Position numbers and translations under genes: made by a program. DNA of 64,000 nucleotides, from the NCBI RefSeq assembly GCF_040712315.1, contig NC_134017.1:25958322-26022321 (forward strand), in the 5' to 3' direction. This DNA is from Castanea sativa. Taxonomy: Eukaryota > Streptophyta > Magnoliopsida > Fagales > Fagaceae. How positions within the stretch are numbered: position 1 is the stretch's first letter; every line of letters begins with the position of its first letter. The notes beneath the pieces are model-generated. The model made no database searches, was not told the DNA's origin, and worked only from the letters and a program-made list of their open reading frames with translations. Positions 32,056-42,434 of the stretch are shown one piece after another.

Positions 32056-34863
32056 ATACTGATACTCGATGTAAATCTATATTAATAACGGATAAGAAAC
32101 TCACCTTTGATGCCTCTTTTTGTTTTCAAATACGTTACCGTGCATCCCATGGGTGAGAACATGACCCACGGATCACATGGATTAGTGTCACAGTATATGT
32201 GGGGTGTCGAGACTGGAGATATTAACAAAGATGAAGACGAAGAGTCGCTCTCCTTAGTCTTTTCACTTTTGATCCTGCCAATTTCACTAAATCTGAGCTG
32301 GTTGAATAATGAGTGAGGTGATGGAGAAGTGCGCGTAATTTGCGTCTGACAAAAGTACATAGCCCTGCATTATTCATTTGATTGGCTCATCTCTCCGGAC
32401 TCCTGAAAGCGTAATTGAAGTTTATACATGCCACGACATAGGTTATCGAGAATAAAACTAACAAACAAAAAAGATGCGATCTAACATGTTCAGTTTGAAC
32501 TGTTTTCTCCCATTGCTTTATTTCGATTTGATTCCCTTTGTTTTGATTTGATTCCCTTTGTTTTTTTCCAACTTTTTGAAAACGGACCTTTACAAATATT
32601 TTCTAAAAGAAAAAGTAAAGGTGTATGGGTAACTTTTAAAACGGGGGGTTCTAAAATATTTTCTTAAATAGACAATCAATTGAGAATGAAGGTTATTAGA
32701 ACATTCCAATTCAGTGCTGTAAATTAATTGAAATCTAAAATAGAGAATGCTCTAAAAAGAATAGAAAGATGAGACACTAATCCGTGTAAAGTAGTAAGAA
32801 ATAAGTATAGAAAATTGAGCCAAAAGAAGATATGCTTTTTGTTTTTTTTTTTAATTGTAGGCATTCGGTAGAAATTCTAGAGAACTTGAAAGTGGGAAAA
32901 TATCAATCGAAAATAGGGTTAATTACAAAAAATAGAAAGGAAAAAAAAATTCTAAACTACTGGAAACTTCTGCTTTGCACCTTAAAGTTCAAACTATGAA
33001 AACTTGCAATTCCCACCTTAGTTATACTAAGCTTTGCAAATTCCACTTTATTGCTCTATTGACTGTTAAAATTAACTGTCACATGACCATAAAAAATTGA
33101 ATTCTTCATTTTGACTTTTGTTACTTATTTTACAAAATTTTTATTATTATGTGACAAGTACATACTTATTAATATTAACGGTTAACTAGGCTATATGGGG
33201 TGAAATTTGTAAAGTTTGCTACAATTAGGATGGTGAATGTAAGGTTTCATGGTTTTGGATGCAAAGTGCAAGTATCCTTATACTTTAGGATGATTTTCTA
33301 CATTTAACTCATAAAAATATCTTCCTCTAAGAAAAAAATCATGAATATATATATATATATATTCACATATTCCATATTTTATTTTATTTTTATTTGGAAT
33401 CCTACCATTTGAGTATTGCATTTTTAATTAAACTAGTTATAGGTCCGTGCAAGGTATGGATTCTATTTATTTATTTATTTGAAAATATATGAAAGAAAAC
33501 CATGTCTTTAAGAGGAAATTTTTTTTCTTCCATTCATGCTCCTTTGAAAAGTACTTAACCAATATATTTGTCAAATTCAATTTAGATTTTCTGTTATATT
33601 TAATTTACTTTAATAACTATTCAATCCAAAAATATATTTTTTATGCATAATTTTAGATTACAAAAACTTGAAATTTAAACATTTGATTTATGGCATAGTT
33701 ATTGATCTTCTTTTTTTTTTTTTGAAATTTTGCAAGCATAAATGATATAAGAAGAAAATGTAATCCAATGGTAAATTTATCAAAATTCACATCCAATAAA
33801 AAGATATTGAGTGGAGTTATAGTCATTCGCTACAACCAAGTTTGTATCTAAACTTTGTCCATATTTAAATGTCTTCATTTGTTAACAAATTTGGTCAAAA
33901 TGACCAAATTGATTCATTTTTTAGAAAGTGGGAGACTAAATTGAGAAAAATTAAAACTTAAGGACTAGGGGCAGAGGGAGGAAGGGAGGGTCGAAACTCG
34001 AAAGTGGTTATTCCCCATGCTCTACAACCCTTGCCACCTTAAGAAATCTTATCATCCCCTATAAGTTTTTGTCTTTCCGTAGTTAAAATGGAATTGCTCC
34101 TTCTCCTTTCTCCTGTTATAATGGTATGGTTACACGATCATAATAATTTCATGTCCAGATTGATTTGCCTTATCTCACTTTTCCATCACGAGTCTTCTCC
34201 ATCCTAGATAGGGGATGAGGTGGAGACGAGTTTTGCATGTCCCACCTCATCTTGTCTCCCTCCACGACACCCTGATGTATACTTTTTGTATTTTGTACAT
34301 ATCTTATTTATAATTTAGTTTTTTTTAATATATATATATATATTTTTTTTATTTTTAGTTATTTAAATACGTATTCTATTATCATATTTGAAACACTTTT
34401 TTTTGGTCTCTCATCACTCTAATTGTCATCCATCCATTTTCTCATTCATCTTTATCTCATCAATTACAAAACCACTTAATTAAGAATTGCAAAATATTTT
34501 CACCCCACTCTGCGCAGATTTTTCTTGCCTAAAGAGGGGGTAGGGTGGAAATTGATCACTCATAATCTGACCTTTTTCTGTTGTCATCCCTAGTATGACT
34601 AATCTAATTATCATACTTGTTGATAGATCAATTTTTTTAAGAAACAAACTAACTGTTAAACACACACACATACTTAATTACACTCTCTCACCAAGTTCAA
34701 ACATATTATTTTAAATACCACTACAAAAGGGTTTACTCTTGTAAATTGGACTAGATCGATTTTAAATAGTCATAACTCCTAAAATGATTTTTATAGAAAT
34801 ATGCTTCACATGTCATGTGAACTTCCCTTAAAATATTTAAGTAATATTTTGTTTCCTTATTTA
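32056..34863. other. AT-rich intergenic sequence
   Basis: No gene was found on either strand. The open frames at 32082-32360 (minus) and 32107-32316 (plus) overlap each other and look like no known protein. A 20 bp direct duplication, 'gatttgattccctttgtttt', lies at 32526-32565. Simple repeats are short: (TA)n at about 33343-33361 and 34330-34343. Confidence 0.4.
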
Positions 34864-34914
34864 CAGACTCCAGTTTTTTTTTTTTTTTTTTGAAGAGCGC
34901 AGACTCTAGTTTTT
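34864..34914 (-). mobile_element. poly(T) micro-insertion with 15 bp TSD
   Basis: 'cagactccagttttt' (34864-34878) and 'cagactctagttttt' (34900-34914) differ by one base and enclose a T run ending in 'gaagagcg'. Because the target itself ends in T, the exact border is ambiguous by a few bases. It is interpreted as a tail-only retroposition. Confidence 0.6.
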
Positions 34915-35277
34915 AATCTTGCTAGCAATGCCAATTAGACAGGGGCGGACCTAGGGGTTCTAGAAAAAAAGAACTTTATTGTTACCTTAAAAAAAAAATG
35001 ATAAAAAAAATAATAAAAGAAGCAAAATGTAATAATTTATTCTTCTTCAAGCATATTTAGTTATAAGTACCACCGCGCACCCTTAGCATAATAGTCACTC
35101 TATAAGTATAAGTGCTTGTAGGGTGTAGGGTGTAGGGTGTGGGGGGCAAGAGTTGGGGTTTAAGTTTCCAAGAGAAAACTTCACACATATATACACTTAA
35201 ATTAGGTTATAATATAATTTCTATCATATATATAAAAAGAAAGTTATAAGTAGTAAATTGTAAGGATAATTATATAA
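34915..35277. other. intergenic; one-ended transposon terminus at 34940
   Basis: CAGGGGCGGACCTAGGGG at 34940 resembles the reverse complement of the terminus at 52728 (CAGAGACGGAACTA), so a fragment of the same transposon family may start here. No second end was found. 'gtagggtgtagggtgtaggg' at about 35119 is a three-copy heptamer, not a telomere array. Confidence 0.3.
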
Positions 35278-35690
35278 GAGCATTAGTATTGGTGGAGGAA
35301 AATTGCTAAAATGCTAAATTTACCAGCCAAAATGCTAAATTTACCAGCTAAATATAACAAAATGCTCCCGCATTAGTAGAGGGAAAGCCAAATTTTTTTG
35401 CTGTTGAGCGACAATGCACACGAAAAAAATGGCTGTGCACTGTAGCTCAGATGCTAAAAAAACAATATTTTATTAAAAGATATATTATTTTATTCTGTTG
35501 GTGGTGGCAATTATTTATTGTAGTAGATATATTATTTTATTATATTGTTTATATTATTTTATTGCTTTGAATACTAAAATAAAACCACTGATATTGAATG
35601 TTTTGTAAAATGATATGATAAAAAAAATAAAATAGCCTTTTGTGGTGCCAAATTGCTAAATTTTTGGCACCGCCAATGCTGATGGTCTAA
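35275..35690. mobile_element. Tourist/PIF-Harbinger-like MITE, 410 bp, TAA TSD
   Basis: The element 35278-35687 begins GAGCATTAGTATTGGTGG, and the reverse complement of its right end is GACCATCAGCATTGGCGG. The flanks are TAA on both sides (35275-35277 and 35688-35690). The interior is AT-rich and non-coding, with a small direct repeat 'aaaatgctaaatttaccagc' near the left end. Length, ends and TSD all fit non-autonomous PIF/Harbinger elements. Confidence 0.85.
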
Positions 35691-36890
35691 TAAACTCAAA
35701 TTTTTAATATATATTTTTTCAAATTTTTATGTGCATATATGTTCATTGTGTAGATTATAAAAATGTTACATACTGATCATTTTACGATTAAGAAATCTTA
35801 GTTTACATAAGTTATACTTGAGGTATTTCCAACTATTTTCATGTCGGAAGGGGAATCTTGACATGAAAAAAAAATCACAAAATGGATTATTATATAAACT
35901 AACAAATAAACACAATATAAAGTCAAATGTATGTTATTTTTTAAGATCTTCCATGAAAATATAAAAAATGACTTATTCATGTATTAAAGAAATATTAAAG
36001 AATAAACACAATATAATTATTATGTTTTTTTACAACTTTCTTGTATTAGAATATTGCTTAATCTTCACATTAATTTTTTTTTTTTTCAAATTGGTCTCAA
36101 GAACTCACATGTATGTGCTTGTGTATGTGGCTTTTAAACATTCCTCTTAATATTAAATCCTTGTTTCTCCACTAGCTAGGATTGCATGAGAAAACAAACC
36201 CCCTTTTAGGGTTTTTATTAAATTTGGTTAGCTTTTAGAACTTTAAATTCTAATGACGAACGTAAACCCTAAAGGTCAAGAAAAACTACATTATTTTTTA
36301 AAACTTAAAAAAGGAAAAAAAAAAAAAAAAAACAAAGGAAGTTCGGAAAAAAATTATGGAGAAAAAACAAAAAGAAGAGTATGTCGTTGTAACTTTGTTT
36401 TTTTTTGAGAATAAGCTGTTGTGAGTCTTGTGTCAAATTAAAATTAAAATTTTAAATTTTTATGTTAAAAACCACTGACGAAACAACCTATCTTGTGTTA
36501 TGAAAATTTTTATTGCCTTTGGCAATGTTGTATTATTACTGTGTGTGGTTTCTCTCAATGGCTACGCTATGATTTTAGTTTAGGGAACAAGATTATTAAA
36601 AGAAAATTACCTGAACAATACTATGTAGCATGTTCGCTGAGCCATGCTAGATTAAATCAATGCATTGAGAGAAATTATTGTTAATTGGTGTATAAAATCT
36701 CCTTCCCCTTTGTACCATCGTTGAAGAGTAATTCATAGGCCACCTCTACTTTCTCTTCATCAGACTCAGAGAAAGAAACTCTCAAAAACGTAGAATTAAC
36801 GAAAAGAGAGAGAGGCTTTAAACAAAAGATGTCATTATTAGGTCTTGCCATCTAGGACTATCATTAAATTCAAAACTTATACTTTGTCAA
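35691..36890. other. AT-rich intergenic sequence left of the LINE
   Basis: I see no gene. The 60-odd codon open frames (35798-35980 minus; 35968-36150 and 36493-36684 plus) lack any recognisable feature. A poly(T)-GAGAA tract near 36400-36415 resembles the micro-insertions, but its flanks match too poorly to call one. Confidence 0.4.
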
Positions 36891-36990
36891 ATCTTTTCTA
36901 CTATGTTACTAACTTTTTTCTTTTTCTTTTTTTTTGAAAAGGGAAACTTTCATTCATTCATATACCAGAAAAGGAAACACAACAGAGAAG

Positions 36991-37511
36991 TGTTAAGAAT
37001 CCAAGAAGAGCATCACAGAGCATTACTCAAAACCCAGTTTCAAAACCCAACGGCTAGTTCCAGTACTTGAAGAAGTGTCACGGAACGATGTCGTTCTATT
37101 TAACAGTTGTACAGGTATTTAAATGAAACGATGCGTTTCATTTATGAGGAATTGAACTTATGAATACGCTGCGTTTCATGTAATGCATCAGCTCCAGTGT
37201 GGTTAGGTAGTTTTCAGTTAGTTAGTTAGCTCCTCATTTCCCTCCACATTTCACGGATCAATTCCGTGAATTTAGGAGTCGTTGATTAGGTGGTTAAGGG
37301 TACTTTGTATTATAAATACTGTACATTGAGTGCAATAGAAAATCAAGCAATTCATTTTCTTTTCTCTCCAATCAATCTTATTTTCTCTCTCGCATCTCTC
37401 TCTGTTTTTCTTATCTTCTTCTACTGTGTGTGTTCATTGCTTCACATTGAATCTTTCATAGTGTGAATGCCATTGTTGCATTCTTGGAAAGCTTACATAT
37501 AAATTCTTTCA
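36991..37511 (+). repeat. 5' LTR, 521 bp
   Basis: It starts TGTTAAGAATCC and ends AAATTCTTTCA. A TATA-like 'tataaatact' lies at 37311-37320, about 320 bp in, followed by a CT-rich leader. It contains imperfect direct repeats 'gaaacgatgcgtttca' and 'gctgcgtttcatg' that may be promoter elements. Relative to the 3' LTR it lacks a 15 bp repeat copy ('gcttcaacggctagt'). Confidence 0.97.
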
Positions 37512-37523
37512 TGGTATCAGAGC
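37512..37523 (+). promoter_or_regulatory. primer-binding site (initiator tRNA-Met)
   Basis: TGGTATCAGAGC follows the 5' LTR without a spacer. It is the standard sequence complementary to the 3' end of plant initiator methionine tRNA, used to prime minus-strand DNA synthesis in copia elements. Confidence 0.95.
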
Positions 37524-40500
37524 ATACGATTCTACCTTCAGTGGCAGAAACTACTTCAGCTTCAACCTCAACAACCATACCTTCAACTTCTACATCTAAC
37601 TCCATCAATCTCACAAATCAACCTCTGCTATTGCTGTCAAATATGTCAAATATGATGACAGTCAAACTGGATTCTTCCAATTACATCGTTTGGAAGCATC
37701 AGATTTCCATGGTGCTAGAAACTTACTCCACGATTGAACTTCTTGATGAAGTTTCACTTGTTCCTGAGAAATTTCTCAAGGACTTATCTGGTGCTACAAC
37801 CTCAGTACTTAACCCAGATTATCTTATCTGGAAATCAAATGAAAAGGCACTTCTTACCTTCATTAGCTCAACCCTCACTCCCTCAGTTCTGGCTATAACT
37901 GTTGGATGTTCTTCAGCTCAAGAAGTCTGGAAGGTTCTTGAAAACAGATTCTCTTCAATCTCAAGGTCACATGTGATGAATCTGAAGGGTGAGCTACATA
38001 ATGTGAAGAAAGGATCTGATACTGTGGATGCATATCTGCAGAAGATCAAGGTGATAAGAGACAAGCTTATGGCTGTTGGTGTATTCTTGGATGATGAAGA
38101 ACTACTACATGTAGCAATTAAAGGCCTTCCAAAGGAATTTAGTGCATTTAGGTCTGCAATTAGGACCAGAAGCACCAAGTTAAGCTTTGATGAGCTTGCT
38201 ACTTTGCTAAATGCAGAAGAGGAATCACTGAATGAAGGAATGGAGGTCAAGGACTCCACCTTTGCAATGGCAGTTAACACTGCACCAAGATTTAACACCT
38301 CGAGTGGGTTTCATAACCACAACCAGCCTTATAACAGAGGAAGAGGAAGAAATCACAATGGAAGAGGTAGAGGCAGAGGTCCATCACCCAATCAATTCAA
38401 TCAATTCTCACCACATTCTCAATTTTCTCAAAGCAGCACCAATGTCAAATCAGAGAGGCCTATATGTCAGATATGTGGTAAGGCAGGTCATTTGGCCTTA
38501 GACTGTTACCATAGGATGGATTATGCCTACCAAGGCAAACATCCACCCACAAAACTAGCTGCAATGGCAACTTCCTCCAACTCAATGATAACACAAGAAC
38601 AACCATGGCTGGCAGACAGTGCAGCTACAGACCATGTCACCTCAAGCCTCAGTCATTTGAACTTCCCTAAGCCTTACACAGGTCAGGAACATCTCACAGT
38701 TGGCAATGGCCAAAATCTACCTATTACTCATATAGGTAACTCTTCAATTCCAGCTTCCAATAATTCTATTCATCTTAGAAATGTGCTTAGGGTTCCCTCA
38801 ATTGCTTCTAATCTTGCTTCAGTTCACAAAATTTGTCTTGATAATAACTGTGGGTGTTATTTTGATGCAAACACCTTGCTTATCCAGGCCTTGGCCACGG
38901 GGAAAACTCTTTACAAGGGCAAGAGTGAAGGTGGTGTGTACCCCATCTATCCTCACAAGGCCACTGATCTTTTGCTTCCCAATAAACTGTGTCATTTTGT
39001 TCAACTTTCCTCTTCAAGCTGGCATCTGTGGCACAGCAGAACTGGTCACCCAAATTCTCAAGTCCTTAAGATTTTGTTACAAAATAATGGGTTGTCTTTC
39101 AATAATAATGCTAGCTTTGTCAACTCTTGTGTGCATTGTCTTCATGGCAAAATGCATAGACTACCCTTTCCTAGATCACAATTTGTTGCTAATTCTCCCT
39201 TTGAACTTGTACATACTGACCTTTGGGGTCTTGCACCTGTAAATTCAATAAATGGGTACAAATATTATGTGATTTTTGTTGATCATTTCACTCGTTTTAC
39301 TTGGCTATACTTGCTTTCTGCAAAATCTGAAGTTTACTCCAAGTTTGCTATATTTCATGCTATGGTTAAGAATCAGTTTTCTACCACCATTAAAACTCTT
39401 AGATCAGATGGTGGAGGGGAGTACACTTCCAAATCTTTTGAGTCATTTCTCTCCTCAAATGGAATTCATCATCAAATCTCTTGTCCCTATACTCCACAAC
39501 AGAATGGCCTAGTAGAAAGAAAACACAGACATCTAATTGAAACCACTATCACACTCCTATCTCAAGCTGACTTACCTACTTCATACTGGTCTTTTGCAGT
39601 TCAATCAGCTGTATCTCTTATCAATTTACTTCCCACAACTACCTTAGGTTTCAATTCACCTTGGTGCAGATTATATGGTCAACATCCTGACATTTCTTCC
39701 CTTAAAGTTTTTGGCTGTGCCTGCTATCCTTTTCTCAGACCATACACCAAGCACAAACTTAACCATAGAACCACTGAGTGTCTTTTCTTGGGATATTCTA
39801 CCAATTCCAAGGGTTACTTGTGTCTTGACCTTAACACTCACAATCTTTACACTTGTAGACATGTGTTATTCAATGAGGTCAAATTTCCATTTTCATCTAA
39901 ACCATCCTCTACTTCAGCTCCTTCTACTACTAAACCTGATGTTTGGTTCTCTAATATGCTTTACTTACATGCCTCTAATCAACCTTCTGTTCTTGGTCCT
40001 TATCCCACCACCGCTACAAACTCTAGTCATCCCTCACCAACTTCTTCTTTGTTTCCCTCATCTTCTTCTTCTATCCATTCTGTTACCCTACCTCAATCTG
40101 CTTCTCCTACTCATACTATTCCTCCACTTACTTCAACTTCACCCAATCCTCCTCCTTCACCTCCTGTCCAGTCTATTCCCATTAGCACCTGCTCTACTTC
40201 CTCTTTACCACCCACTGTTTCTGCTCCTATCATTCCTCCTGTGAATGTTCACCCAATGACCACAAGATCCAAGAATGGCATCTCTAAGCCAAAATTGTGT
40301 TACAAGGCTATGGTTGATTATACTCACACTGAGCCCCCTTCATACAAAATTGCTTGTAAATTTCCTCAGTGGGTTCAGGCCATGGATGAAGAATTTTCAG
40401 CTTTACAGAGACAGAAAACTTGGTCTCTTGTCCCTGTAGTCCCTGGCATCAACTTGGTGGGTTGCAAATGGGTGTATAAGCTTAAATTACACAGTGATGG

Positions 40501-41859
40501 ATCTATTGCTCGTTATAAAGCCAGGCTGGTTGCAAAGGGGTTCCATCAACAAGCAGGTGTGGACTACACTGAGACCTTTAGTCCAGTTGTGAAACCTGCT
40601 ACTGTCAGACTAGTTCTTTCCATTGCAGTCAATTTTAATTGGCCTCTTAGGCAGTTGGATGTCTCCAATGCCTTCCTCCATGGGTTTCTCAAAGAGGAGG
40701 TATATATGGAACAGCCTTTTGGATATGTTGATCAAAAATTTCCTCATCATGTCTGCAGATTGCATAAGTCCTTGTATGGTTTGAAGCAAGCCCCTCGTGC
40801 CTGGTTTGACAGATTTACCTCCCATTTATTGCACCTTGGTTTTGAAGCTTCCATGGCTGACTCTTCCTTATTTGTGTTTTCCTATGATTCCACTGTCATC
40901 TATCTTCTGGTATATGTTGATGACATTATCATTACAGGCAATTCTCCTTCACAGATCACTCATCTTGTTACTGCACTAAGTAAGGCATTTGAGCTTAAAG
41001 ACTTGGGTGCTCTCTCCTACTTCTTAGGCATTCAAATAATGCCTTCCAGGTTTGGCCTCACTCTTTGCCAATCAAAGTATGCCTCTGATGTACTTCATAG
41101 GTTTCATATGGAGAATTCTAAACCTACCAAGACCCCTTGTTGTCCTAATGTTTGACTTACTCCTTTTGATGGTTCTGCTTTGGCTGATCCTTCTGAGTAT
41201 AGAAGTATGGTGGGTGCTCTCTAGTACTTGACCTTCACTCGCCCTGATCTGGCCTTTGCTGTGCAACAATTATGCCAGTTTATGCATCATCCCACAACTA
41301 TTCATTTGGAAGCAGCCAAACGTGTCCTTCGTTATGTGCGAGGCACCTTACACTTTGGGATTCACCTTACTCCTGGTCCATTTACCTTCTCTGCTTTCTC
41401 AGATGCAGATTGGGCTGGTGACCCCACTGACAGAAAGTCCACCACTGGTATTTTGATTTTCCTTGGTTTGAGCCCCATCTCTTGGTCTTCCAAGAAACAA
41501 TCCACGGTTTCTCGTTCTTCCACTGAGGCAGAGTATCGCGCCTTAGCTTCCACTGCTGCTGAAATGACTTGGCTTCGCGCTCTCTTTAAGGACCTCAAAC
41601 TGTTTCTCCATCATCTTCCCATTCTTTGGTGTGACAACAACTCAGCGATAGCTTTAGCCTCTAATCCTGTTTTTCACTCCAGAACCAAGCACATCGAGGT
41701 TGATTACCACTATGTCCAGGGTTGTGTTCTTCGTCAAACTTTGGGGATCAAATTCATTTCTGGGCGTGACAATTTCGCTGATATTTTTACTAAACCTTTG
41801 CCTGGTCCCCATTTTCTGGTTCTGCGTGGCAAACTCTTGGCAGATACTGCCTCGTGTTT

Positions 41860-41868
41860 GAGGGGGGA
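41860..41868 (+). promoter_or_regulatory. polypurine tract
   Basis: GAGGGGGGA immediately precedes the TGTTAAG start of the 3' LTR and is the expected primer site for plus-strand synthesis. Confidence 0.9.
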
Positions 41869-42403
41869 TGTTAAGAATCCAAGAAGAGCATCACAGAGCA
41901 TTACTCAAAACCCAGTTTCAAAACCCAACGGCTAGTGCTTCAACGGCTAGTTCCAGTACTTGAAGAAGTGTCACGGAACGATGTCGTTCTATTTAACAGT
42001 TGTACAGGTATTTAAATGAAACGATGCGTTTCATTTATGAGGAATTGAACTTATGAATACGCTGCGTTTCATGTAATGCATCAGCTCCAGGTGGTTAGGT
42101 AGTTTTCAGTTAGTTAGTTAGCTCCTCATTTCCCTCCACATTTCACGGATCAATTCCGTGAATTTAGGAGTCGTTGATCAAGTGGTTAAGGGTACTTTGT
42201 ATTATAAATACTGTACATTGAGTGCAATAGAAAATCAAGCAATTCATTTTCTTTTCTCTCCAATCAATCTTATTTTCTCTCTCGCATCTCTCTCTGTTTT
42301 TCTTATCTTCTTCTACTGTGTGTGTTTATTGCTTCACATTGAATCTTTCATAGTGTGAATACCATTGTTGCATTCTTGGAAAGCTTACATATAAATTCTT
42401 TCA
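41869..42403 (+). repeat. 3' LTR, 535 bp
   Basis: It differs from the 5' LTR by an extra 15 bp, one missing base near 42092, and four substitutions (two near 42180, one near 42328, one near 42361). It ends TTCTTTCA before the AGAAG duplication. Confidence 0.97.
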
Positions 42404-42434
42404 AGAAGAGCAACAAGGCTCAAAGATACAGAGT

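Larger units (their letters stand above)
37463..41935 (+). pseudogene. copia gag-pol polyprotein with two premature stops
   Basis: One frame runs 1230 codons from the ATG at 37463 (inside the LTR; the ATG at 37511 or a later Met is more likely the true start). Residues from 37463: gag/UBN2 about 65-255; CCHC knuckle CQICGKAGHLALDC 335-348; protease DSAATDH at D385 (family usually DSGAT or similar); HHCC integrase zinc domain from WHLWHSRTGH at 520; integrase core D586, D649, E685; RT with YVDD 1151-1154. In-frame stops TGA (41153-41155) and TAG (41222-41224) cut off RNase H (SDADWAG, STEAEYRALA, CDNNSAIAL), which continues in frame to 41935, ending within the 3' LTR. No frameshift was found. 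The element cannot make RNase H but is otherwise complete. Confidence 0.95.
36986..42408 (+). mobile_element. near-intact Ty1/copia element (Ale/Retrofit-type), 5 bp TSD
   Basis: The element 36991-42403 is bounded by a 5 bp duplication AGAAG (36986-36990 and 42404-42408). It has two LTRs, a primer-binding site directly after the 5' LTR, one gag-pol frame and a polypurine tract. By eye the LTRs differ by four substitutions and two indels (15 bp and 1 bp). It is inserted in the 3' UTR of the LINE and is the youngest large insertion in the window. The lineage name is inferred from the general look of gag and RT. Confidence 0.96.

Noticed and set aside
34720..34745. CACTA transposon end (CACTACAAAAGG)
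   Set aside because: No inverted partner and no 3 bp duplication were found.
35115..35145. Telomere-like heptamer GTAGGGT
   Set aside because: Only three copies, and not the plant TTTAGGG unit.
36395..36435. Fifth poly(T) micro-insertion
   Set aside because: A T run followed by GAGAA is present, but the flanks 'gtcgttgtaact' and 'gctgttgtgagt' match too loosely to be a target duplication.
37463..37510. ATG at 37463 as the true copia start
   Set aside because: It lies inside the 5' LTR; a start at 37511 or downstream is more likely, although the frame is open from 37463.
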